Positions 37,533 to 47,127 of a stretch of DNA of 64,000 bases are shown here, in pieces. A model generated the notes under the pieces. That model had not been told where the DNA came from, searched no databases, and saw only the letters and a program-made list of their open reading frames with translations. The position numbers were made by a program, and so were the translations under genes. The stretch is from Variovorax brevis. GTDB taxonomy: Bacteria > Pseudomonadota > Gammaproteobacteria > Burkholderiales > Burkholderiaceae_C. How positions within the stretch are numbered: the first letter of the stretch is position 1; the number at the start of each line of letters is the position of its first letter. The stretch spans positions 62,001 through 126,000 of the forward strand of contig NZ_JASZYG010000004.1 in NCBI RefSeq assembly GCF_030317105.1, read 5' to 3'.

Positions 37533-39263
37533 TCAGTTCAGCGCAAACACGATGACGGAGTTGCCGCGCTTGAAGTCCAGCTGCGTGTTGCCACCGGCGG
37601 CCACCGCCACGTATTGCTTGCCCTTGACCATGTAAGACACGGCAGGTGCGTTGACGCCGGCGCCGGCCTGGTATTCCCACAGCTTCTTGCCGTTCGTCGC
37701 GTCGAACGCGCGGAACAGGCCATTGCCTTCGCCATTGAAGACGAGGTTGCCGGCCGTGGCCAGCACGCCGCCGATCAATGGTTGCTCGGTGTCGTACTTC
37801 CACACCATCTTGCCGGTGTCGATGTTGACGGCCGCCAGGCGCCCCCATTGCTTCTCGGACGGAATGACCTTGAAGGCGCCGCCCAGCCACAGCTTGCCGC
37901 CGGGGTACGCAGCCTGTTCGACGTGATAGGTCATCGGCTGATGAAGGTTCGCCGCATAGGCCAGGCGCGTCTTGGGGTTGAAGGCCATCGGGCTCCACTC
38001 CACGCCGCCGTTGGCGCCGGGCAGCATGCGCGCGCCGTCCTTGGTCGGCAGCACCCACATGTTCTCTTGCGGAACCATCGCTTCGCTGAAGCGGATGAGT
38101 TCGCCCGTGGCGCGGTCGTGCACGTACACGTGGCCGGTCTTGCCGCCGTGGATGGCAACCTTGCGCATCTTGCCGTCCTTGCCCTTCGCTTCGGTCAGGA
38201 TCACGGGCGAGACGGCGTCCAGGTCCCAGATGTCATGCGGCACATACTGGTAGTGCCACTTGTAGGCGCCGGTGTTCAGGTCGACGGCGACGATCGAATC
38301 GGTGTAGAGGTTGTCGCCGGGCCGCTCGGCGCCATAGAGGTCGGGGCTCGGGTTGCCGACGACGAAGAAGACGGTGTTGCTTTCCTTGTCGATCGCCGGC
38401 GCCATCCACACGCCGCCGCCCAGGGTCTTGTAGAAGTCGGCGTTCTTGGCGAGCGCGGCCTTTTCGGCGGCGATGTCGCGGTGCAGGTCGCGCTGGGTGG
38501 CGTCCTTGGTGGCCCAAGTGCCTTCGTGGCCTTTTTCAGGAATGGTGGCGAAGCTCCACAGTTCCTTGCCGTCGTTGGCGTCGAAGGCTTTCACGAAACC
38601 GCGGATGCCGTATTCGCCGCCGTTGGTGCCGATGAGGATCTTGCCGTTGACGGCCACTGGCGCCATGGTCTCGGAGTAGCCGGCTTCGGGATCGGCAATC
38701 TGCGTGGACCACAGCACCTTGCCGGTCTTGGCGTCGAAGGCCATCAACTTGGCGTCCAGCGTGCCCATGTAGAGCCTGTCGCCCATCACGGCGACGCCGC
38801 GGTTGTTGGGGCCGCAGCAGTAGGTGGTCACCGCGCCCATCTTGTGCTTGTAGTGCCAGAACTCCTTGCCGGTGGCGGCGTCCAGCGCATAGATGTGGTT
38901 GTACGAGGTCGTGATGTACATGACGCCGTCGACCACGATCGGCGCGGTTTCCATCGACTCCACCACTTCCGTCTGGAAGGTGAAGGCGGGCCTGAGCTTG
39001 CTGACGTTGCCCGAGTTGATCTGCGCGCCCGGGTAGTAGCGCGTCTGCGCATAACTCAGGTTGGAGTGCAGGACGTTGGTGCTGTTGCCGGCGGCGGCGT
39101 CGAGCTGCTGCTGCGACACCTTCACATCCCTGGGCACCGGCCCGCCGGTGGCCTGCGCCTGCCCCGCGATCTCGGCCTGCCCGAAGGCCGCCAACGACAT
39201 GAGGCCGAGTACCGGCGCTAAAACCAGCACGCGAGCGCGGCGCTGGACGTTTGACTTCTGCAT
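37533..39263 (-). CDS. PQQ-dependent alcohol dehydrogenase
   Basis: A 576-residue periplasmic quinoprotein that oxidises an alcohol with PQQ. The signal peptide ends near FGQA. An eight-bladed propeller follows with many AxDxxTGKxxW repeats. The vicinal cysteines of the active-site disulfide are Cys149-Cys150 (TTYCCGPNN). Cofactor-metal ligands expected from methanol dehydrogenases are Glu217 and Asn304. The catalytic Asp347 is followed two residues later by Asp349 (WDLD), the extra acid seen in lanthanide-dependent enzymes. It leads a four-gene operon with two cytochromes and a YVTN protein. The substrate is not known. Confidence 0.94.
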   Translation of the reverse strand: MQKSNVQRRARVLVLAPVLGLMSLAAFGQAEIAGQAQATGGPVPRDVKVSQQQLDAAAGNSTNVLHSNLSYAQTRYYPGAQINSGNVSKLRPAFTFQTEVVESMETAPIVVDGVMYITTSYNHIYALDAATGKEFWHYKHKMGAVTTYCCGPNNRGVAVMGDRLYMGTLDAKLMAFDAKTGKVLWSTQIADPEAGYSETMAPVAVNGKILIGTNGGEYGIRGFVKAFDANDGKELWSFATIPEKGHEGTWATKDATQRDLHRDIAAEKAALAKNADFYKTLGGGVWMAPAIDKESNTVFFVVGNPSPDLYGAERPGDNLYTDSIVAVDLNTGAYKWHYQYVPHDIWDLDAVSPVILTEAKGKDGKMRKVAIHGGKTGHVYVHDRATGELIRFSEAMVPQENMWVLPTKDGARMLPGANGGVEWSPMAFNPKTRLAYAANLHQPMTYHVEQAAYPGGKLWLGGAFKVIPSEKQWGRLAAVNIDTGKMVWKYDTEQPLIGGVLATAGNLVFNGEGNGLFRAFDATNGKKLWEYQAGAGVNAPAVSYMVKGKQYVAVAAGGNTQLDFKRGNSVIVFALN

Positions 39264-39453
39264 CGTGGTCTCCTCAGGCTTTGTTTTTTGCCTATGCCTC
39301 CACCGACGCGGGTCGACAACGAAGTCGGCTCGTGGAGACAACTTGCAGCGCGTGGGTGGATATGCGCGTCAGGATTTTTTCCCTTTACAAAAGGACACCT
39401 TCGTTGTCTCGCTTGCGAGCGTAGCCAGATTCATGTCAACTGAATAGCTATTT

Positions 39454-39482
39454 TTGATGCCGCATCGCAGCATTCATAGTTA
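39454..39482 (+). promoter_or_regulatory. possible sigma-70 promoter for the ankyrin gene
   Basis: TTGATG and TAGTTA are separated by 17 bases, 12 bases before the ankyrin-protein start. The leader would be very short, so this is tentative. On the opposite strand a TTGACA occurs at 39434-39439, in the direction of the PQQ dehydrogenase gene, but no matching -10 box is clear. Confidence 0.3.
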
Positions 39483-39494
39483 CAGGACAGAACC

Positions 39495-40172
39495 ATGCCG
39501 CTTTGGGATTTCCCCGCTTTTCAGGTGCTCGCGTCGGGCCTTGTGGCCCTGTTGTTGTGCGTCGTTCCGGTCGGAGCGGCGGCGCAGGCGGAGTCGGATC
39601 CGAACCTGAATGCGCAGTTGCTGGTCGCAACGCGACAGGGGGAACTGGGACGCGTGAAGGCCCTCATCGCCCGCGGTGCGGTGGTCGATTCGCGCAACCG
39701 GCTGGGCAAGACGCCGTTGCTGATTGCTTGCGAGAAAGGGAGCACTGACATCGGCATTGCGTTGATCGACGCGAAGGCCAACGTCGACCTTCCTTCGCTG
39801 GAGCGCGTCACGCCGTTGATCGCGGCCAGCTACAGCGGGGATGCAGTGTTGGTGAAGCGACTGCTTCAGGCTGGTGCGAGGCTGGACGCCGTTGACCACA
39901 TGAACAAGAGTGCGCCGGTGTATGCGGCAGGTCAGGGGAATGCGGCGGTGCTGGATGCGCTGCTTTCAGCGGGCATCGACGTCAACGCCACCTATGAGCA
40001 CAAGCTGACGCTGTTGATGTGGGCAGCAGGACAGGGGCAAGGTGAGGCGGTGAAGCTCTTGCTGGCCCGGGGCGCGAAGGCGGACCTGAAGGATGACCGG
40101 GGGATGACGGCGATGGACATTGCGCGCGGTGCGGGCAAGGGCGCCGTGGTGGAGACCGCCGGGCTTCATTGA
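39495..40172 (+). CDS. exported ankyrin-repeat protein
   Basis: A 225-residue protein with a signal peptide (residues 1-30, ending GAAAQ) and about five ankyrin repeats. Typical units are GRVKALIARGAVVDSRNRLGK, TPLLIACEKGSTDIG and AVKLLLARGAKADLKDDRG. Periplasmic ankyrin proteins protect or assemble redox enzymes in some bacteria. It diverges from the PQQ dehydrogenase, with a shared 231-base promoter region, so a link to that operon is possible but unproven. Confidence 0.88.
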   Translation: MPLWDFPAFQVLASGLVALLLCVVPVGAAAQAESDPNLNAQLLVATRQGELGRVKALIARGAVVDSRNRLGKTPLLIACEKGSTDIGIALIDAKANVDLPSLERVTPLIAASYSGDAVLVKRLLQAGARLDAVDHMNKSAPVYAAGQGNAAVLDALLSAGIDVNATYEHKLTLLMWAAGQGQGEAVKLLLARGAKADLKDDRGMTAMDIARGAGKGAVVETAGLH

Positions 40173-40228
40173 GCCGCCATGCCACGCTGCTAAGGTGCTC
40201 CCATCTGGCACCCCGACCACTTCGACGC

Positions 40229-41200
40229 ATGAACTTCGGTACTTTGCAGCCACTCCTCACGGCTTGCCTCCTGGCCTGCGCGCTCCCAACACACGCCTTC
40301 GACCTCCAAGCCCACCGCGGCGGCCGCGGCCTCGCGCCCGAGAACACCCTCGCCGCCTTCGGGAACGCACTGGACATCGGCGTTGACACCCTCGAACTCG
40401 ACATCGGCCTCACCTCGGACGACACCGTCGTCATCTCCCACGACACCTCGCTCAACCCCGACCACACACGCGACGCCAAGGGCGCCTGGCTGACGACCAA
40501 GGGCCCCACGATCCGATCGCTCCCGCTGGCGCAGTTGCAGACCTACGACGTCGGCCGCATCAACGCCGACAGCGCCTACGGCAAGCAGTTTGCCGCGCAG
40601 CGTGCGCGCGACGGCGAGCGCATTCCGACCCTCGGCGCCCTCTTCACGCAAGTACGCTCCGTCGCCGCGAGCGAGGTGCGCTTCAACATCGAGACCAAGA
40701 TCGACCCCACGCTGCCCGCCGAGACGGCGTCGCCGGAGGCGATCGTCAAGGCGCTGCTCGCCGTGATCGCGCAGTCCGACATGGCGGGGCGCGTGACCAT
40801 CCAGAGCTTTGACTGGCGCACGCTGGCGCTCGTCGGCCAGATGGCGCCCAGCCTGCCGCGCGCCTACCTCACCAGCACGCGCACGCTCCGGGACAGCCGC
40901 TGGACGTCGGGCCTCGTCCTCGACCGCTTTGGCTCGGTCCCGCAACTGGTCAAGGCCGCAGCCGGCAGCAGCGGCGCAGCCGTGGTCTGGTCGCCCAGCT
41001 TCGGCGACCTCACGCAAGACCAAGTGAAGGAGGCCCACAGCCTCGGGCTCGGCGTGCTGCCCTGGACCGTGAACCAACGCGAAGACATGGTGCGCCTCAT
41101 GGACTGGGGCGTCGACGGCATCATCACCGACTACCCCGACGTGCTGCGCGACCTGATGCGCGAACGTGGCCTGCCCTTGCCCAAGGCGCTCAAGCACTGA
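40229..41200 (+). CDS. periplasmic glycerophosphodiester phosphodiesterase
   Basis: A 323-residue enzyme that cleaves glycerophosphodiesters to glycerol 3-phosphate and an alcohol. The signal peptide ends at THAF. Catalytic motifs are AHRGGRGLAPENT (His, Arg, Glu), ELDIGLTSD and VVISHD (Glu, Asp, second His), with NIETKID further on. The start at 40229 places the hydrophobic segment near the N-terminus. Confidence 0.93.
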   Translation: MNFGTLQPLLTACLLACALPTHAFDLQAHRGGRGLAPENTLAAFGNALDIGVDTLELDIGLTSDDTVVISHDTSLNPDHTRDAKGAWLTTKGPTIRSLPLAQLQTYDVGRINADSAYGKQFAAQRARDGERIPTLGALFTQVRSVAASEVRFNIETKIDPTLPAETASPEAIVKALLAVIAQSDMAGRVTIQSFDWRTLALVGQMAPSLPRAYLTSTRTLRDSRWTSGLVLDRFGSVPQLVKAAAGSSGAAVVWSPSFGDLTQDQVKEAHSLGLGVLPWTVNQREDMVRLMDWGVDGIITDYPDVLRDLMRERGLPLPKALKH

Positions 41201-41271
41201 CAGAACAGCCCCAAACCCTTTCGGGGCTGCAACAATGCATCGGGCACGCGTCCCGTGCTGAAGGAGCCCCC

Positions 41272-42708
41272 ATGAAGAAGGTTTCAGGCCAATCCCCGAA
41301 GACAAAGACGCCCCACAAGCCGGCCCTGCTCCCGGGCGCACGGCCCGCGCCACGTCCATCACCGGCCGAGTTCCAGAAGCTCGGCAAGGGCCTGCGCGAC
41401 GCCTGCCCGCGCGAATCCCACGCGACGTGGAAGCCGGGCTCCCACCGGCCCGACCCGCTGGACCTGCTGGCGCAGTCCAACAAGGGGCGCATCGCCAACC
41501 TGATCCCGATCCGCATGGGCCGCATGGTGCGCACGCCCTTCACCTTCTATCGAGGCGCCGCGCTCGGCATGGCGGCCGACCTTTCCACCACGCCCGCCTC
41601 GGGCATCCGCGTACAGGCCTGCGGCGACTGCCACCTGATGAACTTCGGCGCCTTTGCCACGCCGGAGCGCAAGGTCATCTTCGACGTGAACGACATGGAC
41701 GAAACGCTGCCCGCGCCGTGGGAGTGGGACGTCAAGCGGCTCGCGGCCAGCGTGGTCGTGGCCTGCCGCAACAACGGCTTCACCGAAAGCGCAGCGCGCG
41801 ATGCGACGCTGGCCTGCGTGCGCTCCTACCGCGAGCACATGGCCGAGTACAGCCGCATGTCGGTGCTCGAGGTCTGGTATTCCTCCGTGGAAGTGAAGAA
41901 GACGCTTTCGACGATCTCGGACGACCAGGCCCGCAGGCGATTTGAAAAGCGCTTTGAAGCCGTGCGCCAGCGCACCGTGCTCGACCACGACTTTCCCAAG
42001 CTCGCGGCGATGGCGGGCGAAGCACCGCGCATCAAGGACAACCCGCCGCTCGTCTATCACCCGACCCCCGAGGGCGGCGAGTCGCTGATCGACCGCACGT
42101 GGAACGGCTTGGCCACCTACCGCGATTCGCTGCAGGAAGACCGGCGCACCCTGGTCGACCGCTATCAAATCAAGGACGTCGCCGTCAAGGTGGTGGGCGT
42201 GGGCAGCGTGGGCACCTTCTGCGGCATCTTGCTCATGATGGCCAGCGAGGACGACCCGCTCTTCCTGCAGATCAAGGAGGCGCGCCCATCGGTGCTGGAA
42301 GCCTATGCCGGCAAGAGCCAGTATGCGAACCACGGCCAGCGCATCGTGAACGGCTACCGGCTCATCCAGTCGGCCAGCGACATCTTCCTGGGCTGGACGC
42401 AAGGCGAACTGGGCCGGCACTTCTACGTGCGCCAGTTGCGCGACATGAAGATCAGCGCACTGGTCGACCTCTTCACACCCAGCGTGATGAGCGATTACGC
42501 CGCGGCCTGCGGCTGGACGCTGGCACGTGCCCATGCGCGATCAGGCGCACCGGCGCACATCAGCGGCTACCTCGGCAAGAGCGACACCTTCGACAAGGCC
42601 ATCGCCAAGTTCGCCGCCGCCTACGCGGACCAGAACGAGCGCGACCACGAGGTGCTGCGCAAGGCGGTGCTGGACGGGCAGATCGAAGTGGTCATCGAAC
42701 CGGAATAG
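41272..42708 (+). CDS. DUF2252 domain protein
   Basis: A 478-residue protein of the DUF2252 family, distantly kinase-like. VQACGDCHLMNFGAFATPERKVIFDVNDMDE carries the His/Asn and Asp positions typical of the family's phosphotransfer-like core, and KVVGVGSVGT resembles a nucleotide-binding stretch. The first 30 residues are Pro- and Lys-rich. No substrate is known. It follows the glycerophosphodiesterase by 71 bases with its own AAGGAG site. Confidence 0.88.
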   Translation: MKKVSGQSPKTKTPHKPALLPGARPAPRPSPAEFQKLGKGLRDACPRESHATWKPGSHRPDPLDLLAQSNKGRIANLIPIRMGRMVRTPFTFYRGAALGMAADLSTTPASGIRVQACGDCHLMNFGAFATPERKVIFDVNDMDETLPAPWEWDVKRLAASVVVACRNNGFTESAARDATLACVRSYREHMAEYSRMSVLEVWYSSVEVKKTLSTISDDQARRRFEKRFEAVRQRTVLDHDFPKLAAMAGEAPRIKDNPPLVYHPTPEGGESLIDRTWNGLATYRDSLQEDRRTLVDRYQIKDVAVKVVGVGSVGTFCGILLMMASEDDPLFLQIKEARPSVLEAYAGKSQYANHGQRIVNGYRLIQSASDIFLGWTQGELGRHFYVRQLRDMKISALVDLFTPSVMSDYAAACGWTLARAHARSGAPAHISGYLGKSDTFDKAIAKFAAAYADQNERDHEVLRKAVLDGQIEVVIEPE

Positions 42709-42784
42709 GGAGTGCCGGATCAAGACTCAGCGTGATGCGGGTGCGTGGAGACTCGATCAGCGTCTCCCTCAACCCACCGCTCCA

Positions 42785-42802
42785 CCATAATCGGCCGCCA
42801 TG
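42785..42802 (+). promoter_or_regulatory. leader motif copy 1 (CCATAATCGGCNGCCATG)
   Basis: An 18-base sequence that recurs with one difference at 45313. It lies about 95 bases upstream of the P1 peptidase start. TAATCG or CATAAT may be a -10 box. The shared sequence suggests the same promoter type; this is inference. Confidence 0.35.
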
Positions 42803-42879
42803 CCCTGTGGAACCCTTGAAGCACCTCCCCGCTTGCCCCGTCACCTGAGCGGTCCAACGCGCACTACGCAGGAGACGCG

Positions 42880-43908
42880 ATGAACGCAGGAGGCCCGATG
42901 AACACAGGCGCCATCACCGACGTCGCCGGCATCGAAGTCGGCCATTACACCGACGCGCGACGGCCCACGGGCTGCACCGTCGTCATCGCGCGCGAAGGAG
43001 CGGTCGCAGGCGTCGATGTTCGCGGCGCCGCGCCGGGCACGCGCGAGACCGACCTGCTCGCGCCGGGCAACCTCGTGCAGCATGTGCACGCCGTCATGCT
43101 CGCGGGCGGCAGCGCCTGGGGCCTGGCCGCTGCCGATGGGGCGGTGCGCTGGCTGGAGGAACGCGGCGTCGGCATGGACGTGCGCTTTGGCACCCTGCCC
43201 ATCGTGCCGGCGGCCGTGCTCTTCGACCTGCCCTTGGGCGACGCGCGCATCCGACCCGACGCGGCGGCCGGCTATGCGGCTTGCGAAGCGGCTTCGTCGA
43301 CCGCGCCCGCCGAAGGCAATGTAGGCGCTGGCAGCGGCGCGCTCGTGGGCAAGCTTTTTGGCGTGGCGCGTGCCACGAAGGGCGGCATCGGCACCGCTTC
43401 CATCACGGTGCGCGGCGTCACCGTCGGCGCGCTGATCGCGTGCAATGCGCTGGGCGATGTGCTCGATCCCGACACGGCCACTGTCGTCGCCGGAGCGCGC
43501 ACGCCCGACGGCCGCGCCCTGCTCGACACCCGCCGCGCCTTGATCCGTGGCGAACTTCCAAAACCCCTGCTCGCCGGCACCAACACCACGCTGGGGGTGA
43601 TCGCGACCGACGCCGTCCTCACCAAGGTGCAGGCCAACCGCCTGGCCACCGTGGCGCACGACGGCCTTGCACGCGCCATCAATCCGGTCCACACCATGAG
43701 CGATGGCGACACGCTCTTCGCGCTCGCGACCGGCCGCGTCGCGCTCACCGACGAATCGCCTGGCATGACCGTGCTGGGCGCGCTGGCCGCCGAAGTGGTC
43801 GCGCGTGCCACCTTGCGCGCAGTGCAGGCGGCGCGTGCCGTCACGGTGATGTCGGAAGGTGCGAGCCTGCACATTCCCTGCGCGGCCGATTTTGGTGCAC
43901 ACCATTGA
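42880..43908 (+). CDS. P1 family peptidase (DmpA-like)
   Basis: A 342-residue N-terminal-nucleophile aminopeptidase of the DmpA/P1 family. It is expected to cut itself at the GTNTTLGVIATDA segment near residue 245, exposing a Thr or Ser nucleophile. Other family blocks are ITDVAGIEVGHYTD, VMLAGGSAWGL and GNVGAGSGALVGK. Such enzymes trim N-terminal residues from peptides, including unusual or beta-amino acid ones. Both ATG 42880 and ATG 42898 have good ribosome sites. The next gene starts 14 bases later. Confidence 0.92.
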   Translation: MNAGGPMNTGAITDVAGIEVGHYTDARRPTGCTVVIAREGAVAGVDVRGAAPGTRETDLLAPGNLVQHVHAVMLAGGSAWGLAAADGAVRWLEERGVGMDVRFGTLPIVPAAVLFDLPLGDARIRPDAAAGYAACEAASSTAPAEGNVGAGSGALVGKLFGVARATKGGIGTASITVRGVTVGALIACNALGDVLDPDTATVVAGARTPDGRALLDTRRALIRGELPKPLLAGTNTTLGVIATDAVLTKVQANRLATVAHDGLARAINPVHTMSDGDTLFALATGRVALTDESPGMTVLGALAAEVVARATLRAVQAARAVTVMSEGASLHIPCAADFGAHH

Positions 43909-43922
43909 AGAATCGCTTGACC

Positions 43923-45290
43923 ATGCCCAAGACGCTCAAGCTCATCCTGCTGTCGATCCGCGACCTGATCGTCTCGATCGGGCCGGTCGCCTTCATCGTC
44001 GTCGGCCTGCTGGTGCTGGCCTACTGGTGGCTCGATCCGCAGCCGCCCAAGCAGGTGACGCTCGCCACCGGCCCGGCCGGCAGCGCGTATGCGGAGTTCG
44101 GCAAGCGCTATGCAACGGCGCTCAAGGCCGATGGCATCGAGGTCATCCTCAAGCCGACCGAAGGCTCGCTGGACAACCTGGCCCTCTTGCGAAAGGGTGA
44201 GGCCGATGTCGCCTTCGTGCGCGGCGGCAGTGCCGATCCGGTAGCAGATGAAGAAGCCGGGCTCACTTCCCTGGGCGCCCTCTTCTACGAACCGATGTGG
44301 GTGTTCTACCGCACCGAGGCGGGACGCAAGGTCGATCGAAAGTCCAGCCAGCTCAACGCGCTGTCGCAACTCAAGGGCTTTCGGTTGAACATCGACAAGC
44401 CCGGCAGCGGCGTGCCCGACGTGGTGAACCAGATGCTCAAGGCGAACCGCATCGACCCGACTTCGCTCGAGTTGTCCTACCTCGAGCAGACGCCCGCCAC
44501 CGAAGCCTTGCTGGCCGGCATGCTGGACGCCATCGTGCTCGCCTCGGCGCCGCAATCGCCACTGGTGCAAAAACTTCTTCGCACGCCGGGCATCTCGCTG
44601 ATGGACTTCCAGCAGGCCGAAGCTTACGTGCGGCGCTTTGCCTTCCTGCAGGACGTGACGTTGCCGCGCGGTGTGGTCGATCTTGCCGCCGACCTGCCGC
44701 CGCATGACCTGACGCTTCTGGCCACGACGACATCGCTGCTGTCGCGCGAGCAGACGCACCCCGCCCTGCGCCAGCTGTTTGCGCAAAGCGCCCAAACCAT
44801 CCACAGCACGGGAGGCTGGTTCAACCGCGCGCGGGATTTTCCGAACACCAAAACCAGCGAATTGCCAGTGAGCCCCGAAGGAGACCGCGCCATCAACGGC
44901 ACGCCGCCCTTCTGGCAACGCTACCTGCCCTTCTGGGCGAGCAACCTGTTCGAGCGGATGTGGCTGGTGCTGGGCGGCTTGCTGGTGTTGATGCTGCCGC
45001 TGGGCCGCGTGGTGCCGCCGCTCTACCAGTTCCGCGTGCGCTCGCGCGTGTTTCGCTGGTACGGGCAGCTTCGCGACATCGAGCACCGGCTGGAAACCCG
45101 CACTGAAGACCCGGCCGTGCTCCAGCGCGAAATCGAAGCACTGGAAGCCAACGCCAACAAGGTGACGGTGCCGCTCTCATACGCCAGCGAGCTGTACGCC
45201 CTGCGCAGCAACATCTATGCGGCGCGCAAGCGGATCGAGCGCGCTGCGCCGCAGCAGGCGGCCGTTGAGCAAGACAGTCCGGCGCCCTGA
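43923..45290 (+). CDS. TAXI-type solute-binding protein with membrane anchors
   Basis: A 455-residue protein with a TAXI domain, the ligand-binding part of certain TRAP transporters. A hydrophobic helix (residues 15-37) anchors it. The binding domain begins at VTLATGPAGSAYAEFGKRYA. A second helix (ERMWLVLGGLLVLMLPLG) and a charged helical tail follow. The long upstream frame is the shadow of the P1 peptidase, so I start at ATG 43923. No TRAP permease genes are adjacent, so it probably serves as a stand-alone sensor or works with distant partners. Confidence 0.88.
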   Translation: MPKTLKLILLSIRDLIVSIGPVAFIVVGLLVLAYWWLDPQPPKQVTLATGPAGSAYAEFGKRYATALKADGIEVILKPTEGSLDNLALLRKGEADVAFVRGGSADPVADEEAGLTSLGALFYEPMWVFYRTEAGRKVDRKSSQLNALSQLKGFRLNIDKPGSGVPDVVNQMLKANRIDPTSLELSYLEQTPATEALLAGMLDAIVLASAPQSPLVQKLLRTPGISLMDFQQAEAYVRRFAFLQDVTLPRGVVDLAADLPPHDLTLLATTTSLLSREQTHPALRQLFAQSAQTIHSTGGWFNRARDFPNTKTSELPVSPEGDRAINGTPPFWQRYLPFWASNLFERMWLVLGGLLVLMLPLGRVVPPLYQFRVRSRVFRWYGQLRDIEHRLETRTEDPAVLQREIEALEANANKVTVPLSYASELYALRSNIYAARKRIERAAPQQAAVEQDSPAP

Positions 45291-45312
45291 TACGCAGGCG
45301 CCGGTCCAGCTT

Positions 45313-45330
45313 CCATAATCGGCGGCCATG
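45313..45330 (+). promoter_or_regulatory. leader motif copy 2 (CCATAATCGGCNGCCATG)
   Basis: The second copy of the 18-base motif seen at 42785, about 86 bases before the ThrE-type start. 17 of 18 bases agree. See that entry for its possible promoter role. Confidence 0.35.
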
Positions 45331-45398
45331 TCCCCTGGACCCCGCACAGCAATCGGCGTATCCGTCGTCGATCCGCACAACGCACGCAGGAGCCGCAC

Positions 45399-46775
45399 AT
45401 GCCCATCGACATGACGCGACCGGGCCCGGGCATCGTCGATGCTTCGACCTTGGCCACAGGCATCGCGCGCGAAGGCGAAACCGACGCCGAACGCATCGCG
45501 CGCGAACGCCGGCACCTGCTGCGCTTCATCCTGCGCTTGGGGCACCTGCTGCTCGCCACAGGCGCCGCCGCGGGCGTGGTCGAGACGACCTTGCGGCGCA
45601 TCGCCAAGACATACCAGATCGAGCACTTCAACGCGCTGGCCCTGCCCACCGTGGTGTTCGTGAATTTCGCGGATGAGGATTCGCTGCAGATCGAGTTCAC
45701 CGCCGAGCAAGGGCTCATCCTTCGCTTCGACCAGATCGAAGCGATCTACGAGCTCACGCGCGACGCGGAAAACGCACCGATCGACCCGACCGAAGGCCTC
45801 AAACGCGTCAACGCCATCCTGGCGATGGCGCCGCGTTTCAACCAGCAGTGGGGCATCCTGGGGCACGTGCTGGCGACGATCGGCATCGCGCTGGTGCTGC
45901 GACCGTCGGCGGACGTCGTCGGCGCGGCGGCGTTCTTCGGCCTCATCGTGGGCGTGCTCAAGGTGATGGCGCGCGACCGGGGAATCGTCACGACGCTGTT
46001 GCCGACCTTTGCGGCCTTTGTGGTGGCGCTGGTGGCCCTGGAAGGCGCGCGACATGGATTTGCGGCAAGCCCGATCTACGTGCTGGTGGCCTCGCTCCTG
46101 ACCTTCCTGCCCGGCGGCACGCTCGCCATCGCCAGCGTGGAACTCGCCTATGGCGACGTCGTGTCCGGCGGCACGCGCTTCGTGTCGGGCATGCTGCAAC
46201 TCGTGTTCCTGATGCTCGGGATGCTGGCGGCGGCGTCGCTGGTGGGGCTGCCTCCGGAGAATCTGCTCGCCCCCGTGCCCGATGCCACAGTACGCGTCTG
46301 GGCGCCGTGGCTGGGGGTACTGCTCTTCGGAGTCGGCCACATGCTGCACTACTCGGCGCGCGTGCGCTCGCTCCCCTGGTTGCTGGCGGTGCTGTTCATC
46401 GCGCAGGGCGGACAGGTGATCGGCAACGCCATCTTCGGTGGGTACATGGGCGCGTTCTTCGCGGCGACGCTGATCACGCCGGCCGCCTACATCGTGCAAT
46501 ACCGATTCGGCGGACCGCCCGCCATGGTGACCTTCACGCCGGCGCTGTGGATCCTGGTGCCCGGGTCGCTGGGCCTCATCGGGCTGGCCGAACTGGTAGG
46601 CAACGACCGGCTGGCGGGTGTCGAGAACTTCGTGACCACGCTGTTCTCCATCGTCGCCATCGGCTTGGGCACCGTGGTGGGAACGGCCTTCTACAACATG
46701 CTGTTCGAGCCGGTGTTCCAGCGCGCGGGCACCATGGCGGACATCATGCTGCGCTACCTCAAGCTGCGCCGTTGA
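45399..46775 (+). CDS. threonine/serine exporter family protein (ThrE)
   Basis: A 458-residue membrane protein joining both halves of the ThrE fold: a DUF1212-like N-terminal domain (LATGAAAGVVETTLRRIAKTY) and about ten hydrophobic helices. LLTFLPGGTLAIASVELA is a family block. The prototype exports threonine and serine in Corynebacterium. Here the substrate may be an amino acid or short peptide. It lies downstream of the P1 peptidase and TAXI genes. Confidence 0.88.
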   Translation: MPIDMTRPGPGIVDASTLATGIAREGETDAERIARERRHLLRFILRLGHLLLATGAAAGVVETTLRRIAKTYQIEHFNALALPTVVFVNFADEDSLQIEFTAEQGLILRFDQIEAIYELTRDAENAPIDPTEGLKRVNAILAMAPRFNQQWGILGHVLATIGIALVLRPSADVVGAAAFFGLIVGVLKVMARDRGIVTTLLPTFAAFVVALVALEGARHGFAASPIYVLVASLLTFLPGGTLAIASVELAYGDVVSGGTRFVSGMLQLVFLMLGMLAAASLVGLPPENLLAPVPDATVRVWAPWLGVLLFGVGHMLHYSARVRSLPWLLAVLFIAQGGQVIGNAIFGGYMGAFFAATLITPAAYIVQYRFGGPPAMVTFTPALWILVPGSLGLIGLAELVGNDRLAGVENFVTTLFSIVAIGLGTVVGTAFYNMLFEPVFQRAGTMADIMLRYLKLRR

Positions 46776-46865
46776 GCCTCGAATGCTCATGGCCTTGTCG
46801 TTGCCGGGACAGCAACCGGTTCACAGTTTGCCTAGAATCTGCGCTTCGGCTTCGGCCGAAAAGCG

Positions 46866-47029
46866 TTCTCAGGGCGGGGTGTAACTCCCCACCGGCGGTG
46901 ACGGCGGCAGGTCTTCAACAAGGCCCGACTGCACAAGCCCGCGAGCGCCCGCCAATCGCAATGAGTGGCGGGGTCAGCAGACCCGGTTGGATTCCGGGGC
47001 CGACGGTCACAGTCCGGATGAAAGAGAGC
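46866..47029 (+). promoter_or_regulatory. FMN riboswitch (RFN element)
   Basis: The conserved RFN blocks are all present in order: TCAGGGCGGGGTG, AACTCCCCACCGGCGGT, a central variable arm, GCCCGCGAGCG, GGTCAGCAGACCCGGTT, and CCGACGGTCACAGTCCGGATG with AAAGAGAG. It lies about 100 bases upstream of the lumazine synthase gene and should lower its expression when FMN is abundant. A TAGAAT -10 candidate lies at 46833. Confidence 0.96.
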
Positions 47030-47127
47030 GCGAGCCAGCGAATGGGCCGTGGGCGCTTGTGCGTCCGCGCCGGTTTGCCGTTTCGTGCGCCCTGATTCAG
47101 GCAACCCTGCATTCAACGAGGTGCACC

